DNA from: Actinocorallia sp. API 0066
GTDB taxonomy: Bacteria > Actinomycetota > Actinomycetes > Streptosporangiales > Streptosporangiaceae
Assembly (NCBI RefSeq): GCF_020991275.1
Contig: NZ_JAJLQY010000004.1
Coordinates: forward strand, 1 to 64,000
Direction of reading: 5' to 3'
DNA length: 64,000 nucleotides
Part shown: positions 51,329-59,170 of the stretch, in pieces
How positions within the stretch are numbered: position 1 is the first letter of the stretch
Layout: every line of letters starts with the position of its first letter
Translations under genes and position numbers: made by a program
Notes under the pieces: generated by a model
Told to the model about the DNA's origin: nothing
Database searches by the model: none
Seen by the model: the letters and a program-made list of their open reading frames with translations, nothing else

Positions 51329-52525
51329 TCAGCTTCCGTCTAGGACGTCCAGGACGTGTTCGGCGATGGCCATGGCGGATGTGGCGGCGGGTGAGGGGGC
51401 GTTGCGGACGGCGGTGACGGGGCCGAGTCGGTGGATGCGGAAGTCGTCGACGAGTGTGCCGTCGCGGTCCAGGGCCTGGGCGCGGACGCCGGATCCGGCG
51501 CGCACCACGTCGGCCGCCCCGATCTCCGGGACATACCGCCTCGCCGATCTCATGTAGGCGCGCTTGGAGAAGGACCCGTACATCTCCCGGACGCCGGTGC
51601 GCCAGTGGCGTCGGGCCATCCGCCACATTCCGGGCCAGCCCGCGATGGCGGCGAGGTCGGCCGGGGAGACGTCCGACCGACGGTAGCCCTCCCGCGCGAA
51701 CGCCAGGACGGCGTTGGGGCCCACCTCGACGTCGCCGGAGACCCGCCGGGTGAAATGGACGCCGAGGAACGGGTAGCGCGGATCGGGCACGGGATAGATG
51801 AGGCCGCGCACCATGTCGCGCTTCTCGGGACGGATCACCATGTACTCGCCGCGGAACGGGATGATCCGGGGCTCGGGCGTGTCCCCGGCCATCCGGCCCA
51901 CCACGTCGGCGTGGATGCCCGCGCACAGGATCACCCTGTCCACCCTGACCGTCTCGGTTCCCGACGTCACCTCCATCCCTCCGGCGCTCTCACGCACCCC
52001 GGTGACGGGGAAGCCGAACCGGATCTCGCCGCCCGCCCCGGTGATCTCGGCCGCGAACGCCTCGGCGATCCCGACGTAGTCGGTGATCGCGGTGACGGGC
52101 GAGTGCAACGCCGCCAGGCCCGTCGCGTGCGGCTCGATCTCACGGATCCCGGCGGGGCCGATCCGGCGCAGACCCGGCACCGCGTTGGTGTCGGCCCGCC
52201 GGTGCAGCTCGTCCATCCGAGCCACGTCCTCCTGGGTGACCGCCACAACGAGCTTCCCGCACTCGTCATAAGGCAAGCCGCGCTCCTGGCAGTACTCCCG
52301 CAGCAGCAGCCTCCCCCGAGTACACAACTCCGCCTTGAGACTGCCCGGTTTGTAGTAGATCCCCGCATGCACAACACCGGAGTTGTGCCCCGTCTGATGG
52401 ACCGCGACCCGATCCTCCTTCTCCAGGACCACCACCCGCGTCCCAGGCCGCCGCCGAACGATCTCCCGCCCCACCGCCAACCCGACGATCCCCGCCCCAA
52501 CAATCCCCACACTCTCTTCACCCAT
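51329..52525 (-). CDS. lhgO: L-2-hydroxyglutarate oxidase family FAD enzyme
   Basis: A 398-residue flavoprotein. FAD-binding GIVGAGIVGLAVGREI and VVVLEKEDRVAVHQTGHNSG, followed by the family-specific GVVHAGIYYKPGSLKAELC and FRGEYMVIRPEKRDMVRGLIYPVPDP. It oxidises L-2-hydroxyglutarate to 2-oxoglutarate, feeding electrons to quinones. ATG 52525 (MGEESVGIVG) chosen over an upstream GTG at 52552 as it begins right at the FAD strand. Not linked to neighbours. Confidence 0.9.
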   Translation of the reverse strand: MGEESVGIVGAGIVGLAVGREIVRRRPGTRVVVLEKEDRVAVHQTGHNSGVVHAGIYYKPGSLKAELCTRGRLLLREYCQERGLPYDECGKLVVAVTQEDVARMDELHRRADTNAVPGLRRIGPAGIREIEPHATGLAALHSPVTAITDYVGIAEAFAAEITGAGGEIRFGFPVTGVRESAGGMEVTSGTETVRVDRVILCAGIHADVVGRMAGDTPEPRIIPFRGEYMVIRPEKRDMVRGLIYPVPDPRYPFLGVHFTRRVSGDVEVGPNAVLAFAREGYRRSDVSPADLAAIAGWPGMWRMARRHWRTGVREMYGSFSKRAYMRSARRYVPEIGAADVVRAGSGVRAQALDRDGTLVDDFRIHRLGPVTAVRNAPSPAATSAMAIAEHVLDVLDGS

Positions 52526-52612
52526 ACCCCGGCCAACCCGTCCGTCTCCCACGCACCCCGGCTGGCGCGCGCCTCACCCCCTAGTGAATCGCGACGGTGA
52601 GACGCCGAGCCG

Positions 52613-52703
52613 CGTGGGCCCGCCCCGGAGGTCGGGGCGGGCCCACGCCGTCGCCCTGGCACCCACCAGGGCCCCGGCCGTGCTTTTGTCGGCGCGGCCG
52701 GGG
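52613..52703 (-). terminator. Two hairpins downstream of the MFS-pentapeptide gene
   Basis: CCCCGGCCG/CGGCCGGGG (52672-52703) begins right after the minus-strand stop at 52705; a second perfect 14-bp stem (CGTGGGCCCGCCCC at 52613-52626 with its complement at 52634-52647, 7-nt loop) follows. A strong double terminator, also shielding lhgO. Confidence 0.75.
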
Positions 52704-52704
52704 G

Positions 52705-55269
52705 TCAGCCCGTTGTGGGGGCCGGGTCGAGGGCTGTGCCGTCCAGGCGGGTTGTCATTGTCTGGAGGGATTCGAGGGTGACGCCGTGGGCGCCGCGCAG
52801 GTCGGCGCCGGAGAGGTTGGTGTCGGTCAGGTCGGTGTTGCGCAGCCGGGCGCCGCGCAGGTCGGCGCCCTCCAGGTCGGCCCCGGCCAGGTTGACGCGG
52901 CGCAGGTCGGCGCCCGCCAGGGTGGCGCCGCGCAGGTCGGCGCCGGAGAGGTCGCCGCCGCGCACGCGGATCGCCGACAGGTCGAGGTGCTCTCCGGCGG
53001 CGCGCGGCTGCTCGGCGAGGACCCGCAGCGCGACGGCGACGTCGGGCGCCGGGGTGGCGGGCAGCGGCAGGTCCGGCGCCGGGTCGTGCTCGCGGACGAA
53101 CGCGGCGAGCACGCCACGGACGGCGGGCCGCTCACGCGGCGCGTCGGCCGCGACCCGCTCCAGCGCGTAGACCGCGCCCGTCCGGATCTCGGTCTTGGCC
53201 GAGCCGAGCTGCCGCACCGCCCGCGTGTACCGGTCGGCGGCCTGCGCCTCCTGGGCGACCCGGATGTTGTCGCGCGCGACGTCCACCTGGCCGTTGTCGC
53301 CGCGCACGGTGACGGCCCCGGCGACCAGGCCGACCACGGCGAGCGCGCCCACCACGAGCAGGGCGTTCCCGGTGATCCGCTCGCGCCGCCCGCCCGGCGT
53401 CAGGTGGCGCGGGCCCCGCGTCACCTTGGCCGCGACGTGCTTGGGCTCGGCGTGCCCGTCCCGGCCGCGCACCACGGGCATCCCGTCGGTCGTCTCGCCG
53501 ACCGTGAGCACCGCCTGGGGCCCGGTGGAGAGGAGCGCGTTCGGGCCGGTCGTGACCACCGCGAACCCCTCGGTGGGCGCCTCGGCGGAATCCCGGTGCG
53601 CTGACACGTCCGCCCGGACGGCCCCGGCCAGCACCGGCTCGGGTTCGGCATGCCCGCCGGTGAGGTCGGTGATCGTCGTCTCGGCGGGCCCTGCGACCAA
53701 GGGCTCCGCCGCCGCGTCGCCTTCGACGGGCTCGGCCGCGTGCAGGTCGAGGCTCTCGCGCAGCGCGGGCGGCTTGAGGAAGACGGCGGCGACGAGGCCG
53801 ACCACGGCGACGCCCAGCGAGACGAGGAAGATGTGCCCGGTCGCGTCACCGTAGGCGAAGCGGACGATCTCCTGGAGCGGGGCGGGCAGCGCGGCGATGT
53901 CGAGGTTGCCGCCCCGCGACCCGGACGGCGTGACGCCGATCTTCGCGAAGCCCTCCTTGATCAGGTCGGTGACGCGGGTGGCGAGGATCGCGCCCAGCAC
54001 CGAGACGCCGATCGTGCCGCCCAGGGAGCGGAAGAACGTCACGGCACCGCTGGCCGCGCCCATGTCCTGGAGGGACACGCTGTTCTGGACGACGAGGACG
54101 AGGTTCTGCAGGGACGCGCCGACGCCGATCCCGATCAGGGCCATGGCGAAGCCGATGTAGTACAGGCTCGTCTCGTGGTCGATCACCGACATGGCGGCGA
54201 ACCCGGCGATGAGGACGACGAGCCCGGCGATGATGTGCGGCCGGACGGTGCCGGTCCGGGAGATGATCCGGCCGGAGACCGTCGCGGCGACCAGCACGCC
54301 GAGCATCATCGGGATGGTGAGCAGGCCCGCCTCGGTCGGCGAGTAGCCGCGGCCGATCTGGAAGTACTGGCCGAGGAAGACCGAGCCGCCGAACATGGCC
54401 ATGCCGACGGCGAGGCTGGCGATGATCGCGAGCAGCGGGGTGCGCTGCCGCACGATGTGCACGGGCACCACGGGCTGCGGGTGGCGCAGTTCGACGACGG
54501 TCGCCAGGCCGAGCAGGGTGATGCTGCCGCCGACCATGGCGGCGGTCTCCCACGACCACCACGGGTAGCTGTCGCCCGCGAAGGTCACCCAGACCAGCAG
54601 CAGGCTGACGCCCGCCGCGATGAGGCCCGCTCCCCAGTAGTCGATCTTGACGTTCTCGGCCCGGACCGTCGCGACGTGCAGGAACCGGTGCAGGATCACC
54701 GACGCGATCAGCAGGAACGGCACCGCGATGAAGAAGCACCAGCGCCAGCCGAGCGGCGAGTCGGCGAGCACCCCGCCGAGCAGCGGGCCGCCGACCGTGG
54801 CGAACGCCATGACGCCGCCGAGGTAGCCGTTGTACTTGCCGCGCTCCTTCGGCGCGATCATCGCCGCGATGATCACCTGGACCAGGACCTGGAGCGCGCC
54901 CGCGCCGACGCCCTGGACCGCGCGGAACGCGATGAGCTGCCCGGTGTTCTGCGCGAACCCGCAGGCCAGGGACGCGATGACGAACATCACGATGCCCACC
55001 TGGAGCAGCATTTTCTGGTTGAAGAGGTCGGCGAGCCTGCCCCAGATGGGGGTGCTGGCCGTCATGGTCAGGAGCGTCGCGGTGACGACCCACGTGTACT
55101 GCGCCTGGGAGCCGCCGAGCGACCCCACGATCTGCGGCAGCGCCACCGACACGATGGTGCTGCTCATCAGGCCGATGCCCATGACCGTCAGCAGGCCGAC
55201 CAGGGATCGGTTGATCTCCTGCTGGCTCTTCGGTTCGGGAAGCACGGCCGCGGATGCCTTGTTTGTCAC
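52705..55269 (-). CDS. MFS drug exporter (DHA2) fused to a C-terminal pentapeptide-repeat domain
   Basis: An 854-residue, single-frame protein. Residues 1-500 are a 14-helix EmrB/QacA-type exporter (SVALPQIVGSLGGS; WVVTATLLTMTASTPIWGRLADLF; FRAVQGVGAGALQ). A 130-residue acidic linker follows, then one helix (about 634-655), a conserved AADRYTRAVRQLGSAKTEIRTGAVYALERVA block (676-706), and about eleven pentapeptide repeats (761-826, ADLRGATLAGADL pattern). Stand-alone pentapeptide proteins can shield DNA gyrase; membrane-anchored ones are of unknown role. GTG 55269 follows GGGGGA. Divergent from a TetR with a perfect operator between, as usual for exporters. Confidence 0.88.
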   Translation of the reverse strand: MTNKASAAVLPEPKSQQEINRSLVGLLTVMGIGLMSSTIVSVALPQIVGSLGGSQAQYTWVVTATLLTMTASTPIWGRLADLFNQKMLLQVGIVMFVIASLACGFAQNTGQLIAFRAVQGVGAGALQVLVQVIIAAMIAPKERGKYNGYLGGVMAFATVGGPLLGGVLADSPLGWRWCFFIAVPFLLIASVILHRFLHVATVRAENVKIDYWGAGLIAAGVSLLLVWVTFAGDSYPWWSWETAAMVGGSITLLGLATVVELRHPQPVVPVHIVRQRTPLLAIIASLAVGMAMFGGSVFLGQYFQIGRGYSPTEAGLLTIPMMLGVLVAATVSGRIISRTGTVRPHIIAGLVVLIAGFAAMSVIDHETSLYYIGFAMALIGIGVGASLQNLVLVVQNSVSLQDMGAASGAVTFFRSLGGTIGVSVLGAILATRVTDLIKEGFAKIGVTPSGSRGGNLDIAALPAPLQEIVRFAYGDATGHIFLVSLGVAVVGLVAAVFLKPPALRESLDLHAAEPVEGDAAAEPLVAGPAETTITDLTGGHAEPEPVLAGAVRADVSAHRDSAEAPTEGFAVVTTGPNALLSTGPQAVLTVGETTDGMPVVRGRDGHAEPKHVAAKVTRGPRHLTPGGRRERITGNALLVVGALAVVGLVAGAVTVRGDNGQVDVARDNIRVAQEAQAADRYTRAVRQLGSAKTEIRTGAVYALERVAADAPRERPAVRGVLAAFVREHDPAPDLPLPATPAPDVAVALRVLAEQPRAAGEHLDLSAIRVRGGDLSGADLRGATLAGADLRRVNLAGADLEGADLRGARLRNTDLTDTNLSGADLRGAHGVTLESLQTMTTRLDGTALDPAPTTG

Positions 55270-55317
55270 CAGACGTCCCCCAAGTAACGATTGCAACGCA
55301 CCGAGGTTACCTGCACT

Positions 55318-55335
55318 TTGTGCAAAGTTGCACAA
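55318..55335. promoter_or_regulatory. Perfect 18-bp operator TTGTGCAA-AG-TTGCACAA
   Basis: Exact 8-bp arms around AG in the 105-bp gap between the exporter and TetR genes, with further GTGCA/TTGCA words on either side (55290, 55312). Best candidate for the binding site of the TetR at 55375, controlling both genes. Confidence 0.75.
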
Positions 55336-55374
55336 TGGGCATCCTTGGCCGCGCAGCCGCGTACGATGTGGGGC

Positions 55375-55959
55375 ATGAGCAGCACGCGGGGCCTGCGCGA
55401 GCGGAAGAAGGCCGAGACCCGGCTGGCCGTCCACCGCGCCGCCCTCCGCCTCGCCACCGAGCGCGGATTCGACGGGATCACCGTCGAGGAGATCGCCGAC
55501 GCCGCGCGGGTGTCCCGGCGCACGTTCTTCAACTACTTCGCCGACAAGGCGGAGGCCGTCGTGTTCGGCGAGGAGGACCTGTGGCGGCGGCTGATCGAGC
55601 TGATGGACGAGCAGCCCGCCGCGCTGTCCGGCTGGCGCGCGCTGCGCGCCGCCTCCGAGCTGCTGCTCGCCCCGCTGGCCGAGCCCGACCGCGAGTGGGT
55701 CGCCCGCTCCAAGCTGGCCAGGCGCCACCCGTGCCTGCTGGCCAGGCTCCTGGCCAACCAGGCGGTCCTGGAACGTGATCTCGCGCGCCGGATCCGCGAG
55801 CGCGACGGCGGATCCCGCGTGCACGCCCGCGTCCTGGCCGCCGGCTACCTGTCGGCGATCCGCGCGGCGGGCCATGTGTGGTTCGACACCGACGACGACA
55901 CCCCGCTGTTCACCCTCATCGAAGCCGCCCTGGACGAACTGGCGCTCCCCTACGAGTGA
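55375..55959 (+). CDS. TetR-family regulator of the MFS-pentapeptide exporter
   Basis: A 194-residue repressor. RGLRERKKAETRLAVHRAALRLATERGFDGITVEEIADAARVSRRTFFNYFADK is the classic TetR HTH with the RRTFFNYF recognition helix. ATG 55375 chosen at MSSTRGLRERKK; three codons upstream an ATG is also possible. The C-terminal domain should bind the exported compound. Convergent with the ammonia-lyase gene. Confidence 0.9.
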   Translation: MSSTRGLRERKKAETRLAVHRAALRLATERGFDGITVEEIADAARVSRRTFFNYFADKAEAVVFGEEDLWRRLIELMDEQPAALSGWRALRAASELLLAPLAEPDREWVARSKLARRHPCLLARLLANQAVLERDLARRIRERDGGSRVHARVLAAGYLSAIRAAGHVWFDTDDDTPLFTLIEAALDELALPYE

Positions 55960-55969
55960 ACCGACGGAA

Positions 55970-55994
55970 GCGGCGGGGCCCCGGGCCCCGCCGC
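55970..55994. terminator. 25-bp hairpin between TetR and ammonia-lyase genes
   Basis: GCGGCGGGGCCC and GGGCCCCGCCGC flank a single C; it lies 10 bp past the TetR stop and 22 bp before the convergent ammonia-lyase stop. Bidirectional terminator. Confidence 0.7.
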
Positions 55995-56016
55995 GTCTGT
56001 CGGTGGTGTGGGTGGA

Positions 56017-57507
56017 TCAGATCAGGGCGCCGTCCAGCAGGTCGGCGGCGTCCCGGACGCGGACGGCCCACGGGCTGTCCGGGGCGAGCGCGGGCTCCAG
56101 CGCCTCCAGCAGGCGGGCGCCGTCGGCGGTGGTGGGCCGCCGGGCGCCGACCTTGACGGCCTGGACCAGCGCCACCGCGAGCGAGCCCTGGAGCAGCCGC
56201 AGCGTCCGCGCCTGCTCGTGCGCGGTGATCGCCGCCTGGGTGCCGAACGGGACGACGTCCTGGTTGTGGTGGTTGGTCGGCAGGCTCTGCATCGACGCGG
56301 GCATCGCGCGCCGCCGCATCCGCGCGACCAGCGACGTCGCCGCGAGCTGGACGCCCTGCACCCCGTGGTCGTGGCCCGGCACCTCGGCCAGCACCGGGTT
56401 GAGCCCGCCGTTGCGGTGCGGGTCGATGAGCAGGTCGAGCTGCCGTTCGGCGAGGTTGCCCATCTGCGTCGCGGTCACCGACATCAGGTCGGCCGCGAAC
56501 GCCACCTGCTGGCCGAAGAAGTTGCCGCCGTGCGCCACGACGTCGCGCTCGGGGAAGAACAGCGGGTTGTCGCTGACCCCGTTCAGGTCGTCGGTGACCA
56601 CCTGCCTGGCGTGCCGCAGGCTGCTCGCCGCCGCGCCCAGCAGGTGCGGGGCGCAGCGCAGCGAGTACGGCTCCTGGAGGGGGCGGTCGGCCCCCGGCCG
56701 GTGGTCGGCGAGCCGCTCGCGCAGGACGGCGGCCTGCCGCGCGGTGTCGTCGTGCCCGAGCGCCTCGTAGAGCTCGGGCACCACGAAGTCCGTGCGGCAG
56801 CCCAGGACGTCGGCCATCAGCGCGGTCAGCGCCGTCGCCGCGTTCAGGGAGCGGGTGAGGACGGTCAGCGCGAGGCCCGCCGCGGCGGCCGTCACCGAGG
56901 TGCCGTTGACCAGGGCGAGCGCGTCCCTGCCGTTGAGCGTCAGCGGGGCCAGGCCCGCCCCGGCCAGCGCCTCGTCGGCGGGCATCCGGACCGCGCCGAG
57001 ATAGGCGTGGCCCCGGCCCTGGAGCGCCCGGACGGCGTGCGCCATCGGGGCGAGGTCGCCGCTCGCGCCGACCGACCCGTACTCGGGGATCGCGGGCGCG
57101 AACGAGGTGGCGAGGGTGGCGCGCAGCGCGTCCACGACGGACAGCGCGACGCCCGATCTGCCGTGCGCGAGCGTCCACACCCGGGCCAGCAGCGCGGCGC
57201 GGGCCAGCGCGGGTGGCAGGTCGGGCCCCTGGCCGACCTCCAGATGGAACAGGAGGTTCTCGCACTGGTCGGCGGGCTGCCGCTGGCCCGCGAACCCGAC
57301 GAGCGGGCCGAACCCGGTGGTCGCGCCGTAGATCTCGCGGCCCTCGGCCAGGCACAGGTGCAGGTAGTCGTGGCACTGCGCGACCGACTTCTGTGCCGTC
57401 TCCTCCAGCGAGACGGCCAGCGGCCCGGCCGCCTGTTCGAGCGCCTCCGGGGTCAGGGTCGCGGGGAATACCAGTGTGGCCGTGGCGGGAAGCTGGTCTA
57501 CGGACAT
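56017..57507 (-). CDS. Aromatic amino acid ammonia-lyase, probably tyrosine-specific
   Basis: A 496-residue HAL/PAL/TAL-family enzyme. The Ala148-Ser149-Gly150 triad (GSVGASGDLAPM) forms the MIO electrophile; Tyr60 (EIYGATTGFG), NGT (LVNGTSVT), DNPLFFPE and QEPYSLRC are conserved. The selectivity dyad is His88-Leu89 (NLLFHLEVG), as in bacterial tyrosine ammonia-lyases, rather than Ser-His of HutH or Phe-Leu of PAL. It should release ammonia from tyrosine giving p-coumarate. An aminomutase cannot be excluded. It ends the minus-strand cluster, 29 bp behind the ketosynthase-like gene. Confidence 0.9.
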   Translation of the reverse strand: MSVDQLPATATLVFPATLTPEALEQAAGPLAVSLEETAQKSVAQCHDYLHLCLAEGREIYGATTGFGPLVGFAGQRQPADQCENLLFHLEVGQGPDLPPALARAALLARVWTLAHGRSGVALSVVDALRATLATSFAPAIPEYGSVGASGDLAPMAHAVRALQGRGHAYLGAVRMPADEALAGAGLAPLTLNGRDALALVNGTSVTAAAAGLALTVLTRSLNAATALTALMADVLGCRTDFVVPELYEALGHDDTARQAAVLRERLADHRPGADRPLQEPYSLRCAPHLLGAAASSLRHARQVVTDDLNGVSDNPLFFPERDVVAHGGNFFGQQVAFAADLMSVTATQMGNLAERQLDLLIDPHRNGGLNPVLAEVPGHDHGVQGVQLAATSLVARMRRRAMPASMQSLPTNHHNQDVVPFGTQAAITAHEQARTLRLLQGSLAVALVQAVKVGARRPTTADGARLLEALEPALAPDSPWAVRVRDAADLLDGALI

Positions 57508-57536
57508 GTCTCCTCCTGGTGGTTTGGGCGGCGGCC

Positions 57537-58112
57537 TCATCGGCCGGAGGCCGCCAGCAACTGGGCCTGTGCCGTGCCCGGGGAGCTCGGGTGGTCGCCG
57601 GGGTCCAGGGCGACGGCGAGGACTCGGTCGGCGTCCCCCGCCGCGATGAGGCGGGCCGCCCGCTCCCGGGCGGCGGCCAGCGGCCCGCCGACGGCCAGGA
57701 GGGTGACGAAGGGCCCGGTCAGCCCCCACAGCGCCGCGAGGTGACCGGGTGCCGTGCTCGGCACGTTCTGGAACAGCAGGTGCTTGGGCACCCGCTCGGC
57801 CGCCGCCGTCGCCGCGTCGATCGCCGCCTGGGTGACGGTGTCGCCGCGCGTCGCCGCGAGGACCAGGCCGACCCGGCGGCCGTCGGCCTCCGGCAGCGGC
57901 GGCGGCCCGAAGGCGGCGGTCAGGCACGGCTCGGCCGCCGCCATGAGCAGCGGCGCGAGGAACGAGACGTCCCAGCGCGGCACCTCCGGCAGGCGCGGCG
58001 CGGGATCGCCCTCCGGCGGCCACTGCGCCCGCGCGAGGACCGTGAGGGCGACGCGCCCGGGAGCCGTGGCTCCCGGGTGCGCGGTGGTGTGGGTGCGGAG
58101 ATCTGATTTCAT
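57537..58112 (-). CDS. Ketosynthase-like protein without visible active-site Cys
   Basis: A 191-residue protein resembling the N-terminal ketoacyl-synthase-like domain (Ketoacyl-synt_2). RVGLVLAATRGDTVTQAAID and LFQNVPSTAPGHLAALWGLTGP fit that fold, but no TACA-type Cys is present and the C-terminal half of a KS is missing. The ATG overlaps the full KS stop (ATGA), so the two are probably made as a pair, perhaps like a chain-length factor. Function inferred from context only. Confidence 0.75.
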   Translation of the reverse strand: MKSDLRTHTTAHPGATAPGRVALTVLARAQWPPEGDPAPRLPEVPRWDVSFLAPLLMAAAEPCLTAAFGPPPLPEADGRRVGLVLAATRGDTVTQAAIDAATAAAERVPKHLLFQNVPSTAPGHLAALWGLTGPFVTLLAVGGPLAAARERAARLIAAGDADRVLAVALDPGDHPSSPGTAQAQLLAASGR

Positions 58113-59170
58113 GGCGCCGCCAGGACGAGGGCGGTGCTGACACCGCCGAAACCGGTGTTGAGGCTGAGCATGTGCCCTGTCGCCGGGGCGGTCCCCGGTT
58201 CCAGGACGAGGTTCAGCGGGCAGTCCGCGTCGGGGCCGAGATAGCCCGCGTTCACGGGCACCTGCCCGTTGCGGAACGCCAGCGCGCACACGGCGAGCTC
58301 CACGAGCCCGGACGCCTCCAGGCAGTGGCCGTGCAGCGCCTTGGTGGAGCTGACGTGCGCGTCCGCGCCGTCGGGCGGCAGGCCGCGCAGGATCGCGGCG
58401 GCCTCGGCCGCGTCGAACGCGGGCGTCGCGGTGGCGTGCGCGTTGACGTACCCGATCCTCGGGTTGCCCGCCCTGGCCAGGGCCGCCTGGATGGCGGCGG
58501 CCGGTCCCCTGCCGTCGGGGCGCGGCCGGACCACGTGGTCGGCCTCGCAGGTGTTGCCCCAGCCCGTCACCCGCAGCCAGGACCCCGTGCCCCCGGCGGC
58601 GCGCGTGAGGACGGCGGCCGCCGCGCCGTCGCCCAGCACGGGCCCCTCCCGGCCCGCGCTGAACGGGCGGCTGACGCCCTCGGGCGTGAGGATGCCCGCG
58701 CTGTCGAACGCGGCGAACATGCTGGCGTCCACGAAGCTGGCGCCCGCCACCACCACCCGCTCCTCGGCGAGGTCGGCGACGAGTTCGGCGGCGTCGGCGA
58801 GCGCCGAGTTCGAGGCGGCGCACGCGGCGGTGTGCACCGCGAGGACCTCGCGCAGCCCGCAGGCGGCGGCGAGCGTCCGTGCCCGCGCGGCGGTGTCCCG
58901 TCCCGCGTGCAGCGCCAGCACCAGCGGGGTGCGGGCCCGCTGCTCCGGCGACAGCCCGGCCTCCTCGCACGCCTCGTCGATGAGGCCGCGCAGCGCCGCG
59001 AACGGGTCGGGGTCGCCGGGCAGGGTCGCCGCGTGGTGCGCGTGGCGGTGCGCGGTGTCGAACCGGGTGACCCGGCTCGTCGCCGGGGTCGCCGACTTCA
59101 GGCCGTCCCACAGCGCGGGCAGGCCGTGGCCGTAGGCGGTGAGCACCGCGAGCCCTGTGACGTCGGCCAT
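58109..59170 (-). CDS. Beta-ketoacyl synthase (FabF-like)
   Basis: A 353-residue condensing enzyme. Active-site Cys117 (HTAACAASNSA), His245 (VNAHATATP), Lys277 (SSTKALHGH) and His282, and the late NTGFGG loop are all present, so it should be catalytic. It is about 60 residues shorter than usual FabF proteins, mainly at the N-terminus. ATG overlaps the P450 stop by one base (TGATG). No ACP, KR or DH genes are visible in the window. Confidence 0.87.
   Translation of the reverse strand: MADVTGLAVLTAYGHGLPALWDGLKSATPATSRVTRFDTAHRHAHHAATLPGDPDPFAALRGLIDEACEEAGLSPEQRARTPLVLALHAGRDTAARARTLAAACGLREVLAVHTAACAASNSALADAAELVADLAEERVVVAGASFVDASMFAAFDSAGILTPEGVSRPFSAGREGPVLGDGAAAAVLTRAAGGTGSWLRVTGWGNTCEADHVVRPRPDGRGPAAAIQAALARAGNPRIGYVNAHATATPAFDAAEAAAILRGLPPDGADAHVSSTKALHGHCLEASGLVELAVCALAFRNGQVPVNAGYLGPDADCPLNLVLEPGTAPATGHMLSLNTGFGGVSTALVLAAP

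Noticed and set aside
52705-55269. Two separate genes (exporter and pentapeptide protein) joined by error
   Set aside because: The frame is continuous, the linker has normal codon bias and no start with ribosome site is seen between residues 500 and 680; kept as a fusion, with a re-sequencing test stated.
56017-57507. Histidine ammonia-lyase HutH of histidine catabolism
   Set aside because: The selectivity dyad is His-Leu rather than Ser-His, no hutU/hutI genes are near, and a CoA ligase and KS are neighbours.
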